Program-made: the position numbers and the translations under genes
Shown: positions 1-9,200 of the stretch, piece after piece
Layout: each line of letters starts with the position of its first letter
Numbering within the stretch: position 1 is the first letter of the stretch
Source of the DNA: Balneicella halophila
GTDB taxonomy: Bacteria; Bacteroidota; Bacteroidia; Bacteroidales; Balneicellaceae
NCBI RefSeq assembly: GCF_003096835.1
Contig: NZ_QENZ01000003.1
Coordinates: 682,001-746,000 of the forward strand
Direction: 5' to 3'
DNA: 64,000 nt
Notes under the pieces: model-generated
The model's database searches: none
What the model saw: the letters and a program-made list of their open reading frames with translations, nothing else
What the model was told of the DNA's origin: nothing

Positions 1-828
1 AAAGGCTCTGTCCATATAACCACTGGAGTAGATGTCTGAATATTTTGCATCAATAGTAAAATGGTCACCAATGAGTCCTGTTCCTACTTGGTAATTTTGT
101 CTAAAAGTATTGAAACTACCACCCGATAAGCCAACTTTGGCATAAGCTTCTTTATTAAAATCCTCTGTCTCAAGATTGAGTGTAGCTCCAAAAGAGGCTG
201 CGCCGTTAGAGGAAGTTCCCACACCTCTTTGTATTTGAATGTTTTTCGTTGCTGAAGCAATATCAGGAATATTTACCCAATAAACACTGTGTGATTCAGA
301 GTCATTAAGAGGCACACCATTTACTGTTACATTAATACGTTCTGTAGATGTTCCCCTCACTCTGAAATTAGTATATCCTACACCTGCACCTGCATCAGAT
401 GAAGTGACTAAGGAGGGAGAACCTTCTAATAGCATAGGGATATCTTTACCTAAATTGCTTTTTGTAAGTTCAGCTTTTGTGATGTTGTGAAAGCTCATAG
501 GAGTTTTTTCCGTAGCTCTCGGGAGCTGACTCGTAATTATAACTTCCGCCAGCAATGTTTCTTCTGGTTCTAGAGTAAACAGCATATCTACACCATTATA
601 CTTTTGTGTTTTATCCTTATACCCAATAAAAGAAACCGTAACTAAAGTTCCATTCTCCAGATTAGGAAGTTGTGCTTTTCCATTGCTATCCGTTACAGTG
701 CCCGAACTATTATAAGATACTGAAGCACCAGGCAAGATTTGATTTTGTGTATTCTTTACGGTAATGTTTACTTGTGCATAACTCGATATAGAGTAGAACA
801 AACAAGCAATAAAAATAAAAAACCTCAT
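1..828 (-). CDS. TonB-dependent outer-membrane receptor, probable thiamine or thiamine-precursor uptake (3' end outside window)
   Basis: The first 276 codons of a minus-strand gene that continues past the left edge. The start is ATG at 828-826. Residues 1-19 form a signal peptide ending in SYAQ. Residues about 20-95 are a carboxypeptidase-regulatory-like beta-sandwich (PGASVSYN, SFIGYKD), followed by a TonB plug domain with a typical FRVRGTSTERINV segment and a VPLNDSESHSVYW stretch. The family imports scarce nutrients across the outer membrane using TonB-ExbBD energy. The substrate is inferred from the TPP riboswitch directly upstream; TPP-controlled receptors are known in Bacteroidota. The barrel is mostly outside the window, so the substrate cannot be checked from the protein. 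Confidence 0.88.
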   Translation of the reverse strand, partial: MRFFIFIACLFYSISSYAQVNITVKNTQNQILPGASVSYNSSGTVTDSNGKAQLPNLENGTLVTVSFIGYKDKTQKYNGVDMLFTLEPEETLLAEVIITSQLPRATEKTPMSFHNITKAELTKSNLGKDIPMLLEGSPSLVTSSDAGAGVGYTNFRVRGTSTERINVTVNGVPLNDSESHSVYWVNIPDIASATKNIQIQRGVGTSSNGAASFGATLNLETEDFNKEAYAKVGLSGGSFNTFRQNYQVGTGLIGDHFTIDAKYSDIYSSGYMDRAF

Positions 829-882
829 TTTTTTAAGTTGTTTTAGTTAATACTTAATAAAGAATGAGGTTATTACATTTTT

Positions 883-963
883 AGAATCCCTACGTCAGCA
901 TTATCTGAACAGGTTCTGTGGGTGTAATCTCAGCAACTGCTTTTTGCAGGAGCACCCCATTCT
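883..963 (-). ncRNA. TPP (thiamine pyrophosphate) riboswitch, THI element
   Basis: Read on the minus strand, the conserved TPP aptamer elements occur in order: GGGGTGC, then GCTGAGATTACACCC, then GAACCTG, then CAGATAATGC and GACGTAGGGA. The outer P1 helix is AGAAT (963-959) with ATTCT (887-883), and P2 is GGGGT with ACCC. The element ends 54 nt before the start codon of the TonB receptor. Flanking sequence shows a translational switch: AGAATGGGGT (963-954) can alternatively pair with ACCTCATTCT (870-861), and AACCTCATT (871-863) is the exact complement of the start-codon region AATGAGGTT (829-821). Confidence 0.95.
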
Positions 964-1000
964 CTATAGTTAAATCATTGGCAAATGTAGCCAATTAATA

Positions 1001-1423
1001 TTAAAGCCCAAATATTTCGCTAAAGGCATTTTTAAACGTCTGCTTAGGCAGTGCCCCTTTAGCCATGGTAGGTTTTCCGTCTTTTGGAATAAAAAGAAAA
1101 GCAGGAATGCTACGCACACCAAAGACTGCGGCTAATTCTTTTTCTCTATCGATATTAACTTTGTAAATAGTTAATTTATCTCCGTATTCATTTTGTAATT
1201 GTTGCAAAATAGGAGCTACCTTTTTACATGGACCACACCATGAAGCGTAGAAGTCAATAACCACAGGTCCGTCACCTTTGAAATTCCACTCTGTCTCATT
1301 TTTATAATCAAAAACTTGATTTTGAAATTGTTCAGCATTGATGTGTTGGATTTCTTGAGCAGAAATGTTAGTTGTGATAAAACTTGCTATCGCTATGATT
1401 GAGATTATAAATAACTTTCTCAT
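1001..1423 (-). CDS. exported thioredoxin-family protein
   Basis: A 140-residue thioredoxin fold with an N-terminal signal peptide (residues 1-22, ending NISAQ), so it acts outside the cytoplasm. The active site WCGPCK sits near residue 62 in the context DFYASWCGPCKKVAP. The cis-proline loop RSIPAFLF follows at about residue 105. The GP dipeptide between the cysteines is that of classical reducing thioredoxins, so a role in keeping periplasmic thiols reduced is plausible but not shown. The gene is monocistronic: the next gene upstream is divergent and a TPP riboswitch begins downstream. A weak -7-like box (minus-strand TATTTTTA near 1463-1456) precedes it. Confidence 0.88.
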   Translation of the reverse strand: MRKLFIISIIAIASFITTNISAQEIQHINAEQFQNQVFDYKNETEWNFKGDGPVVIDFYASWCGPCKKVAPILQQLQNEYGDKLTIYKVNIDREKELAAVFGVRSIPAFLFIPKDGKPTMAKGALPKQTFKNAFSEIFGL

Positions 1424-1529
1424 AAATGTATCTTTTTTAAATTATTTCAGCTGTAAAAATACACATTTTGTGCCATTAGTGATTATTCTGTCAATTTATT
1501 TTATAAATTAGGGATTTAAATGCAGAATT

Positions 1530-2621
1530 ATGAAGAGACTTTTAGCCTTAGATGTAATGAGGGGACTTACAATAGCCCTGATGATAACAGTTAATACTCC
1601 AGGTAGTTGGAAGTATATTTATCCTCCATTGCGACATGCATCTTGGCATGGCTGTACCCCGACAGATTTAGTTTTTCCTTTTTTCTTATTTATCGTAGGC
1701 ACCGCCATGTGGTTTTCTTTTAAAAAGAATGAACCTAAACCCACTAAAGAAAAAGTGAAAAAGGTGGCAAAACGCGTAGCTATCATTTTTTTGATAGGGT
1801 TGTTGCTTAACCTATATCCCTATTTTAATTTCTCTGGAGTAAGAATAATGGGCGTATTGCAACGAATTGCTTTAGCGTATGGTGTCGCAGGGTTTTTAGT
1901 CTTGTATATGAGACCCAACACGCTAAAAATAGTTTCAGCTCTTATTTTATTGGCTTATTGGTTACTGCTCTACTATGGAGGGAATCCTCCTTACGGAGCC
2001 TCTACGAATATCGTAGGACAATTTGATAAGTTAGTATTAGGAGAAAATCATATTTGGAGAGGATTAGGTTTTCCATTCGAACCGGAAGGATTGCTATCAA
2101 CTTTTCCTGCTGTAGTTACGGTTTTGCTCGGCTATTTTGCTGGTAGTGAAATAGCGAAGTCAGGGCAGATGATTGACGGAGTGAAAAGATTACTTTTCTG
2201 GGGCGTTTTATTCACTGCTTTTGGCTGGGTCTGGGGTTACGTATTCCCCATAAACAAATCACTTTGGACAAGTACCTATGTGCTTTACACAGGAGGATTA
2301 GCTACTATACTTTTGGCAGTTCTCTTATGGTTGATAGATGTAAGAGGCTATAAAAAATGGACAAAGCCTTTTGTTCACTTTGGTATGAATCCGCTATTTA
2401 TCTTCGTATTGTCAGGATTGTATGTAAAAACAATTAGCTATCTAATAAAAATTGAAGATGGCGGTGAAACGATAAATGGATATACCTATCTCTATCAGAA
2501 GATATTTGTTCCATTAGCAGGCAATATGAATGGTTCTTTGCTCTTTGCCCTCACTCATATTGTTTTCTTCTGGATTATTGTTTACTTACTGTACCGAAAG
2601 CGAATTTTTATAAAAATATAA
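1530..2621 (+). CDS. NagX/HGSNAT-like multi-pass membrane protein (DUF5009-type acyltransferase)
   Basis: A 363-residue integral membrane protein with about ten hydrophobic segments. The N-terminus (SLDVMRG-like LALDVMRGLTIALM) and the HGCTPTDLVFPFFLFIVG segment around residues 40-57 are hallmarks of the family related to heparan-alpha-glucosaminide N-acetyltransferase. The family transfers acetyl groups to amino sugars across a membrane; bacterial members often sit in sugar-catabolism loci, but no such neighbours are seen here. The histidine in the HASWHG segment is at the position of the family's catalytic His. The exact substrate is unknown. Its stop codon abuts the convergent lipoprotein gene with no gap. 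Confidence 0.82.
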   Translation: MKRLLALDVMRGLTIALMITVNTPGSWKYIYPPLRHASWHGCTPTDLVFPFFLFIVGTAMWFSFKKNEPKPTKEKVKKVAKRVAIIFLIGLLLNLYPYFNFSGVRIMGVLQRIALAYGVAGFLVLYMRPNTLKIVSALILLAYWLLLYYGGNPPYGASTNIVGQFDKLVLGENHIWRGLGFPFEPEGLLSTFPAVVTVLLGYFAGSEIAKSGQMIDGVKRLLFWGVLFTAFGWVWGYVFPINKSLWTSTYVLYTGGLATILLAVLLWLIDVRGYKKWTKPFVHFGMNPLFIFVLSGLYVKTISYLIKIEDGGETINGYTYLYQKIFVPLAGNMNGSLLFALTHIVFFWIIVYLLYRKRIFIKI

Positions 2622-3038
2622 TTACTTTACAGGGTAGTATTTAGCTTCTTTTCTGATGATATTTTCAAGAGGCAATTCGTATATCTTACCTCTATGATTA
2701 TAGATTATCATATCTCGTTTAGTCGTAACGGCAGGTTTCTCAAATATTTTTTGAGTTCCTGTCTCAAAATCTGCACGTACAATAAGTTCCTCTTTTTTGA
2801 TTTCTACAATAGGAGTCACTTGTAGGTTGTTGTAAACAACGGCAAGTATTTTAACATCACTAACATTCCCTGTCAGAGTAACTTCCAAATGTGTTCCTCT
2901 GCTTTTTGCTTCCACTGTACTCCAAGATTGTACAAAGGCATCTGCCACTTGAACAGGATGTTTCGCTTTATTGTTTGCACATGAGAAAGCGATTAGAATA
3001 AGAAAAAATAACGCAAATCTTTTAAAATAAATGATCAT
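2622..3038 (-). CDS. hypothetical lipoprotein
   Basis: A 138-residue protein starting MIIYFKRFALFFLIL with a lipobox-like IAFSC, giving a predicted lipidated Cys at about residue 19. The remaining 120 residues are predicted mostly beta (DVKILAVVYNN, TPIVEIKKEELIVRADF) and resemble no family I recognise. An ATG 12 codons further upstream at 3074 was rejected because a perfect TAnnTTTG box lies at 3071-3064 on this strand, which would place transcription initiation downstream of it. The gene is divergent from the S41 protease gene and convergent with the NagX-like gene. Confidence 0.7.
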   Translation of the reverse strand: MIIYFKRFALFFLILIAFSCANNKAKHPVQVADAFVQSWSTVEAKSRGTHLEVTLTGNVSDVKILAVVYNNLQVTPIVEIKKEELIVRADFETGTQKIFEKPAVTTKRDMIIYNHRGKIYELPLENIIRKEAKYYPVK

Positions 3039-3063
3039 GGGGTCTGTTTTTTTTGTAATATTG

Positions 3064-3071
3064 CAAATATA
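3064..3071 (-). promoter_or_regulatory. Bacteroidota -7 promoter box
   Basis: Minus-strand TATATTTG matches TAnnTTTG exactly and lies 25 nt before the chosen start of the lipoprotein gene. It supports the shorter start at 3038. No clear -33 TTG was found at the right distance. Confidence 0.5.
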
Positions 3072-3100
3072 CATTTATATATTATTTAATTTAAAAAAGA

Positions 3101-4636
3101 ATGAGAAGAATTTACCAATTAGCATTATTAATTTTTTCAATAGGAATGCTAACAGCATGTGGAGACGATGACAAACCGACCCCTAAACCTAATCCGCCAG
3201 TTGAAGAAAAAGAACCTATGCCAGATCCTATTTCAGAGTTTATTTGGAATGGTTTAGATGTTTATTATTTATGGGAAGCTGACGTAGATGCTTTGCAATT
3301 AAAAAGCGGAACTGAAGAATGGAAAAAATACCTTAACGGATATGGAAGTGAATATGAAGAGCTTTTTGAGTCCTTACTCTATATAAAACCTGATGCAAAT
3401 GGTTCTGCAACTGTTGATAGATGGTCATGGTTTATCTATGATTGGGTTGAACAAGAAAATGCATTTGCTGGAATCAGCAAAAGCTTCGGTTATGAGTATC
3501 GCCTTAGCAAATATAGTGATAGTGACGGTGTATATGGTTATGTAACCTATGTGGTTCCAAATTCACCAGCAGCTGAAGCAGGCGTAAAGCGCGGAGATAT
3601 CTTTGTTTCTGTAAATGAAACTGATTTAGATGTATCAAATTATAGAGACTTATTATATGGAAATGATTCTTACGATTTAGGTTTGGCAGATTTAGACGTA
3701 GAGAATAACATAATTATTCCAAATGACAATATAGTAACAATATCAGCAATTGAACTTACTGAGAACCCAATTTTATTAGCCAAAACGCTTGATATCAATG
3801 GAACTAAAGTTGGTTATATGGCATACAATAGCTTTACAGGGACTGATGAATTCAACTTGGCATTGAATGACAGTATTGGCAGATTGAAGAATGAAGGTGC
3901 AACCGAATTGGTTTTGGATTTACGTTATAATGGAGGAGGTTCTACTTACACGGCTTTGATATTAGCAAGTATGATTGATGGTAATCATGTAGGTGAGGTT
4001 TTCAATAAGCGTAAGTATAATGATATGCTACAGAATTACTATACTGACAAATACGGAGAAAGTTTTTTAGAAGAATATTTTACTGAGAAAATTGAGAATT
4101 GGGATGGCGAACAGCTTGCATCAATTAACTCCTTAGGATTGAGTAGAGTGTTTGTATTAACAAGTGACTGGACTGCATCTGCCAGTGAGCTGATTATTAA
4201 TGGATTAAGACCCTATATGGATGTTGTTTTAATTGGAACCCAAACACATGGGAAATATACATTCTCCATTACAGTGAAAGATTTTTTAGATAATGGTGAA
4301 GTGAATCCAAAACATAAGTATGCAATGCAACCTATTGTTGGGAAATCGGCTAATGCCGAAGATAACACCGATTATGGAGATGGTTTTGCTCCTGATTATA
4401 TTAGGGAGGAATGGGATTATTTAGGCAATATTAAGCCGTTGGGAGATCCGGAAGAAGCATTCTTAAAAGCTGCCTTAGATGTTATTGCAGGAAACAACCC
4501 TCCTGTAGAGGATAATATGGCTACAAGAAGTGGGGAACAATTAGAAACGATTTTTGACTCTAAAGAATTAAAACCTTTCGGTAGAAATATGTATGATGAT
4601 AGAATAGATAGTAAGTTCAAAGACTTAACGAAATAA
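3101..4636 (+). CDS. S41-family (C-terminal processing protease-like) lipoprotein with PDZ domain
   Basis: A 511-residue serine protease on a lipoprotein signal (LLIFSIGMLTAC, Cys about residue 20). A low-complexity Pro-rich linker follows. A helical N-terminal domain (residues about 45-125) precedes a PDZ domain (about 130-220, VVPNSPAAEAGVKRGDIF) and the S41 peptidase core (about 235-450). LVLDLRYNGGG is the family's substrate-binding strand. The nucleophile is the Ser in TASASELIINGLRP and the general base is probably the Lys in GTQTHGKYTF, spaced as in CtpA. The family cleaves unstructured C-termini of envelope proteins; the natural substrate is unknown. The last 50 residues are a poorly conserved tail. 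Confidence 0.85.
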   Translation: MRRIYQLALLIFSIGMLTACGDDDKPTPKPNPPVEEKEPMPDPISEFIWNGLDVYYLWEADVDALQLKSGTEEWKKYLNGYGSEYEELFESLLYIKPDANGSATVDRWSWFIYDWVEQENAFAGISKSFGYEYRLSKYSDSDGVYGYVTYVVPNSPAAEAGVKRGDIFVSVNETDLDVSNYRDLLYGNDSYDLGLADLDVENNIIIPNDNIVTISAIELTENPILLAKTLDINGTKVGYMAYNSFTGTDEFNLALNDSIGRLKNEGATELVLDLRYNGGGSTYTALILASMIDGNHVGEVFNKRKYNDMLQNYYTDKYGESFLEEYFTEKIENWDGEQLASINSLGLSRVFVLTSDWTASASELIINGLRPYMDVVLIGTQTHGKYTFSITVKDFLDNGEVNPKHKYAMQPIVGKSANAEDNTDYGDGFAPDYIREEWDYLGNIKPLGDPEEAFLKAALDVIAGNNPPVEDNMATRSGEQLETIFDSKELKPFGRNMYDDRIDSKFKDLTK

Positions 4637-4658
4637 GAATCTAACTTATTGATTCTTT

Positions 4659-4692
4659 AAAGCCTCTTCCAATTTGAAGAGGCTTTTTTTTT
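4659..4692 (+). terminator. rho-independent terminator between convergent genes
   Basis: Stem AAAGCCTCTTC (4659-4669) with GAAGAGGCTTT (4676-4686), a 6-nt loop and a run of eight or more T. It ends the S41 gene and touches the ftsK stop codon. On the opposite strand the T tail is weak but present, so it may serve both. Confidence 0.85.
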
Positions 4693-7063
4693 ACCTCAAA
4701 TCCAAATCTTCTAGAAACTGCTCGAGACTGAGTTCATCTGGAATTAAAACTTGACGTGCTTTGCTACCTTCGAAAGGACCCACGATACCGGCAGCTTCCA
4801 ACTGGTCAATGATGCGTCCTGCACGGTTGTAACCAATAGAGAAGCGTCGTTGGATTCCTGATGTAGAGCCTTGTTGCGTACTTACCACGAGTCTGGCGGC
4901 TTCCTCAAAAAGACTGTCGCGTTGCTGTAAATCTATAGTTCCCTCTATGTCATTACTACTGTCATCCTTATATTCAGGAAGTTCAAAAGCCATAGGATAG
5001 CCACGCTGTTCAGAGATAAAGTCAGTAATAGCTTCCACTTCAGGAGTATCCACAAATGCACATTGCAGACGCACCATTTGGCTACCTTGCGAGAAGAGCA
5101 TATCACCTCGTCCAATAAGCTGATTAGCACCCGGTGAGTCTAATATTGTTCGGGAGTCAATCATTGATGCCACCTTGAATGCAATACGTGCTGGGAAGTT
5201 CGCTTTTATCACTCCGGTAATGATATTCGTAGATGGTCGTTGCGTAGCAATAATCATATGGATACCCACAGCACGTGCTTTTTGGGCGATACGTGCAATC
5301 GGCATTTCCACTTCTTTGCCTGCAGTCATAATGAGGTCTGCAAACTCATCTATAAGTACTACAATATAAGGTAAATATTTATGTCCATTTTCAGGATTTA
5401 GTTTACGTTTTATAAACTTCCCATTATATTCTATCAAATTACGCGCATGCGCTTTTTTCAGCAAATCATAGCGGTCGTCCATTTCTATACAAATGGATTG
5501 TAGGGTAGCGACCACTTTGCTAACATCCGTGATGATTGCTTCGTCTTCATCAGGAAGCTTGGCAAGAAAATGCTTTTCAATTTTCGAGTAGATGCTAAAT
5601 TCCACCATTTTGGGATCCACCATTACGAACTTAAGTTGTGATGGATGCTTTTTGTAAAGGAGTGAGGTGATTATGGCATTCATCCCTACAGACTTTCCCT
5701 GTCCGGTAGCCCCGGCTACTAGCAAATGTGGCATTTTGGTCAAATCAAAAACAAAACTTTCATTAGAGATGGTACGTCCCATGACCACAGGAAGCTCATA
5801 TTTTGATTCTTGGAATTTTTTTGAAAGAACCACGCCGTGCATCGAGACAATTTCTGGTGTTTTATTCGGCACTTCAATACCTATTGTCCCTTTTCCCGGT
5901 ATGGGAGCGATAATACGAATTCCTAGAGCTGATAAACTCAAGGCGATATCATCTTCCAGGTTTTTAATTTTAGAAATACGTACACCAGGTGCTGGAACGA
6001 TTTCATACAGCGTAATCGTAGGACCAATGGTCGCTTTTATCTTAGTAATCTCAATGCTGTAATGCTTTAGAGTCTCTACAATTCTATTTTTATTATCTTC
6101 AAGTTCTGCAGGTGTTACCTTAGCTTCATTTTCAGGATATTCTTTTAGTAAATCAATAGGTGGCTTCTTATATTTTGATAAGTCTAAGGTAGGGTCATAG
6201 TCTTCAGATGGAGCTTTTACCGTTTCATCTTTTTCACTGATTGTTACCTCCATAGCTTCTACATCAGTACTTACCTTTTCATTATCAGTATCCAATGTTT
6301 TTTGAATGATTTCAGGTTTCTCATATTTTGGTTCCTCAATAGGTTCTTCTGTATAAGTATTAGGAACTTCAATATTTTCGGTTTCGTCCTCAGTCGTTTC
6401 AACTTCAGTTTCGGCTTTTCCTTGCTTATCAAAAAATTGTTCTTTTTTGTTTTTGACAACTTGTGTGACTCCTTTTACCTTACCGAGTATATCTCTTACC
6501 GATAAAATTAGAATAGCTAAATAGCTAAAAATAATAAGAAGTAAGGTGCCAATCTCTCCGATAGCAGCATTAAGCCAATGAGAAATATAATAACCATGAA
6601 GTCCGCCGATAGCTAAATGTGAACTCTTATAATTATCGGCTAAAAAATATGAAAATGCAACGGAGCTCACGACAACTAGTGAAACAACAAGTAATGTACT
6701 TTTTAATAGAGAAAATGGCTTGATGTTAAGCAATGCAAGAGCATATAGAAATAATAAGTAAAGAAGACCAAACGAAGCAATTCCTAATCCTCTGTTAATG
6801 AATAGGTGGGAAAGATAAGCCCCCTCTTTGCCTCCAAGATTTGCTACTCTTATCTCTGGGTTTCTCATAAACTCACTACGACTAATGTCTAATTGGCTTT
6901 GATCAATGCCACCATAAAATAAAAAGGATAAAAATGAGACTAAAAGATAAATTGCTAGGAATAGCAAAAATAGCCCTAAAACATTTTTAAGATTTTTATT
7001 AATTGTAAATGTTTTTTTATTGCCTAAGTTGTTGTTATTTTGTGTTTTACGTCTTCTTCTCAT
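4691..7063 (-). CDS. ftsK: DNA translocase FtsK/SpoIIIE
   Basis: A 790-residue septal DNA pump that segregates chromosome ends and aids XerCD dimer resolution. A basic N-terminus (MRRRRKTQNNNN) is followed by four membrane segments (about residues 25-200), an acidic low-complexity linker (about 215-310), the RecA-like motor with Walker A GATGQGKS near residue 455 and Walker B VVLIDEFAD, and a C-terminal gamma winged-helix domain (RRFSIGYNRAGRIIDQLE) that reads KOPS-type sequences. The start at 7063 is preferred over an ATG 16 codons upstream because a perfect -7 box lies at 7099-7092, between the two. Length and architecture are normal for Bacteroidota FtsK. Confidence 0.96.
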   Translation of the reverse strand: MRRRRKTQNNNNLGNKKTFTINKNLKNVLGLFLLFLAIYLLVSFLSFLFYGGIDQSQLDISRSEFMRNPEIRVANLGGKEGAYLSHLFINRGLGIASFGLLYLLFLYALALLNIKPFSLLKSTLLVVSLVVVSSVAFSYFLADNYKSSHLAIGGLHGYYISHWLNAAIGEIGTLLLIIFSYLAILILSVRDILGKVKGVTQVVKNKKEQFFDKQGKAETEVETTEDETENIEVPNTYTEEPIEEPKYEKPEIIQKTLDTDNEKVSTDVEAMEVTISEKDETVKAPSEDYDPTLDLSKYKKPPIDLLKEYPENEAKVTPAELEDNKNRIVETLKHYSIEITKIKATIGPTITLYEIVPAPGVRISKIKNLEDDIALSLSALGIRIIAPIPGKGTIGIEVPNKTPEIVSMHGVVLSKKFQESKYELPVVMGRTISNESFVFDLTKMPHLLVAGATGQGKSVGMNAIITSLLYKKHPSQLKFVMVDPKMVEFSIYSKIEKHFLAKLPDEDEAIITDVSKVVATLQSICIEMDDRYDLLKKAHARNLIEYNGKFIKRKLNPENGHKYLPYIVVLIDEFADLIMTAGKEVEMPIARIAQKARAVGIHMIIATQRPSTNIITGVIKANFPARIAFKVASMIDSRTILDSPGANQLIGRGDMLFSQGSQMVRLQCAFVDTPEVEAITDFISEQRGYPMAFELPEYKDDSSNDIEGTIDLQQRDSLFEEAARLVVSTQQGSTSGIQRRFSIGYNRAGRIIDQLEAAGIVGPFEGSKARQVLIPDELSLEQFLEDLDLR

Positions 7064-7091
7064 GAATGTGCTATTTCCTACTACAAGACAA

Positions 7092-7099
7092 CAAAGGTA
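7092..7099 (-). promoter_or_regulatory. -7 promoter box of ftsK
   Basis: Minus-strand TACCTTTG, an exact TAnnTTTG match 29 nt before the ftsK ATG at 7063. It makes the longer reading frame starting at 7111 unlikely. Confidence 0.55.
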
Positions 7100-7150
7100 A
7101 TAGAAAAACAAAAAAATAGCTAACTTAATTTTCTATATAACTTTAAATCT

Positions 7151-7158
7151 TATTTTTG
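7151..7158 (+). promoter_or_regulatory. -7 promoter box of carbamate kinase gene
   Basis: TATTTTTG matches TAnnTTTG exactly, 35 nt before the ATG at 7194. It is divergent from the ftsK box about 50 nt away. Confidence 0.5.
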
Positions 7159-7193
7159 TAGCGAGTTTAAAAAATAAGTCAAAAATTAACGAT

Positions 7194-8144
7194 ATGAGTA
7201 GAAATAAACTAGCCGTAGTCGCTCTTGGAGGCAACGCTCTGTTGAGAGGAAACCAAAAAGGTACGAATGATGAACAGAACCAAAATACTCTTGAAACTTT
7301 AAACAACCTTGTTTATTTGGCTGAGGAAGGATATAATCTTATTATTTCTCATGGAAATGGACCACAGGTAGGCAACATCTTAATGCGTAATGATGCTGGT
7401 GATACCATGTACGATATACCACAAATGCCTTTAGATATCTGCGTAGCAGATTCTCAAGGAGGTATTGGTTATATGATTGAAAGAAATTTGCGTAATGTAT
7501 TGCGAGAAAGAGGAATTAATCGTAACGTTATCACTGTTGTAACAGAAGTGGCAGTCCGTCCAGATGATCCTGCTTTTTCTGATCCGCAAAAACGAGTGGG
7601 GCGAATTTATGAGAAAAAGGAAGCTGATGAACTGAATGCAAAATTAGGATGGGAGTTCAAAGAAGAAGTAAAAAAGCCAGGTGGTTGGAGAAGAGTAGTG
7701 CCAAGTCCTGAGCCATTGGATATTTTGAATCACGAGTTAATAAAAGAATTAGCTGAAGCTGGAAATATCGTTATTGCAGTTGGGGGCGGAGGTGTACCTG
7801 TAGCTATTGACGAAAAAGGCAACGTAGAAGGTGTAGAAGCTGTCATTGATAAAGATAGAGCTTCCTCATTATTAGGACATAAAATAGGTGCTGATGAATT
7901 TTATATTTTGACAGATGTACCTTTTATCTATAAAGATTTCAATAAACCAACTCAAGAAAAATTAGAATTTCTAAGTTTGGAAGAGGCTAAAAAATATATT
8001 GCTGAGGGACAATTTAGTAAAGGAAGCATGGAGCCTAAAGTACAGGCATGTGTAAATTTTGTTGAGAATGGAGGAGAGAAAGCAATCATTACGGAGGCAA
8101 CAAAGTTAGAAGACAAATCTTTTGGATCTAAAATATCACGATAA
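7194..8144 (+). CDS. arcC: carbamate kinase
   Basis: A 316-residue cytoplasmic enzyme that makes ATP from carbamoyl phosphate and ADP, releasing carbamate. Amino-acid-kinase motifs are visible: ALGGNALL at the N-terminus, SHGNGPQVGN near residue 60, the IAVGGGGVPVA segment near 200 and a Lys/Asp-rich VIDKDRASSLLG nucleotide-binding region. The length equals the family norm. It is followed after 26 nt by the ornithine carbamoyltransferase gene, and together they form the energy-yielding half of the arginine deiminase pathway. No arginine deiminase (arcA) or antiporter (arcD) is present in the window. Confidence 0.95.
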   Translation: MSRNKLAVVALGGNALLRGNQKGTNDEQNQNTLETLNNLVYLAEEGYNLIISHGNGPQVGNILMRNDAGDTMYDIPQMPLDICVADSQGGIGYMIERNLRNVLRERGINRNVITVVTEVAVRPDDPAFSDPQKRVGRIYEKKEADELNAKLGWEFKEEVKKPGGWRRVVPSPEPLDILNHELIKELAEAGNIVIAVGGGGVPVAIDEKGNVEGVEAVIDKDRASSLLGHKIGADEFYILTDVPFIYKDFNKPTQEKLEFLSLEEAKKYIAEGQFSKGSMEPKVQACVNFVENGGEKAIITEATKLEDKSFGSKISR

Positions 8145-8170
8145 TTTTAACATTTTAATACATTAAGAAA

Positions 8171-9172
8171 ATGGCATTTAATCTTAGAAACAGAAACTTT
8201 TTAACACTTTTGGACTTTACTCCAAAAGAAATCAAGCACATGCTTGATACAGCGGCTGCATTGAAAAAAGCAAAGTACATTGGAACAGAGCAACCACGTT
8301 TGAGTGGGAAAAATATTGCTTTGATTTTTGAGAAATCGTCAACACGTACTCGTTGTGCATTTGAAACTGCAGCTTACGATCAAGGAGCTAGAGTTACTTA
8401 CCTTGGACCTTCAGGGTCACATATTGGTCAGAAAGAGTCAATGAAAGATACTGCACGCGTACTTGGACGCATGTATGATGGTATAGAATACCGCGGTTTT
8501 GGACAAAGCATCGTAGAGGAGTTAGGTGAATATGCAGGTGTGCCAGTTTGGAATGGTTTGACTACCGAGTACCACCCAACACAAATTCTTGCTGATTTCT
8601 TGACCATGATGGAGCATACCGACAAACCTCTTTCTGAAGTTAAATTTGCATACTTAGGAGATGCTCAAAACAATATGGGTAATTCATTAATGATTGGTGC
8701 GGCTAAAATGGGTATGGACGTACGATTAGTTGGACCACAAGATTTGATGCCTACAAAAGACTTGGTGAATAAGTGCGAAGATATCGCTAAAGAAACTGGA
8801 GCAAAAATTACACTAACTAGTGATGTAAAAGAAGGTGTAAAAGATTGTGATTTTATTTATACTGACGTTTGGGTGTCAATGGGCGAGCCAGAAGATGTAT
8901 GGAAAGAGCGTATTGAGTTGTTAAAACCTTACCAAGTGAACAAGAAAGTGATGGACGCTACAGGAAATAAAAACTGTAAATTTATGCACTGTCTTCCTGC
9001 TTTCCATAACGAGGAAACAGCAGTTGGTAAAGACGTATCAGAAAAATTCGGAATGCCTGAACTGGAAGTGACAGAAGAAGTTTTTGAATCTGAAAACTCT
9101 ATAGTTTTTGATGAAGCAGAAAATCGCATGCATACAATCAAAGCTGTAATGGTATTAACTCTAGGGGCATAA
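8171..9172 (+). CDS. arcB: ornithine carbamoyltransferase, catabolic type
   Basis: A 333-residue transcarbamylase. The carbamoyl-phosphate loop SSTRTR is near residue 55 and the ornithine-site motif HCLPAFH near 275, which is the OTC form rather than that of putrescine carbamoyltransferase as far as I recall the families. In the catabolic direction it phosphorolyses citrulline to ornithine plus carbamoyl phosphate, feeding the carbamate kinase encoded upstream. Bacteroidota usually use an N-acyl-ornithine transcarbamylase for arginine synthesis, so coupling to arcC favours a degradative role. Followed by a clear terminator. Confidence 0.92.
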   Translation: MAFNLRNRNFLTLLDFTPKEIKHMLDTAAALKKAKYIGTEQPRLSGKNIALIFEKSSTRTRCAFETAAYDQGARVTYLGPSGSHIGQKESMKDTARVLGRMYDGIEYRGFGQSIVEELGEYAGVPVWNGLTTEYHPTQILADFLTMMEHTDKPLSEVKFAYLGDAQNNMGNSLMIGAAKMGMDVRLVGPQDLMPTKDLVNKCEDIAKETGAKITLTSDVKEGVKDCDFIYTDVWVSMGEPEDVWKERIELLKPYQVNKKVMDATGNKNCKFMHCLPAFHNEETAVGKDVSEKFGMPELEVTEEVFESENSIVFDEAENRMHTIKAVMVLTLGA

Positions 9173-9200
9173 TAATCTATAACATACTAACTATAAATGT

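Noticed and set aside
5175-6505. Plus-strand open frames inside ftsK
   Set aside because: They are antisense shadows of a well-conserved gene, without domains or start signals.
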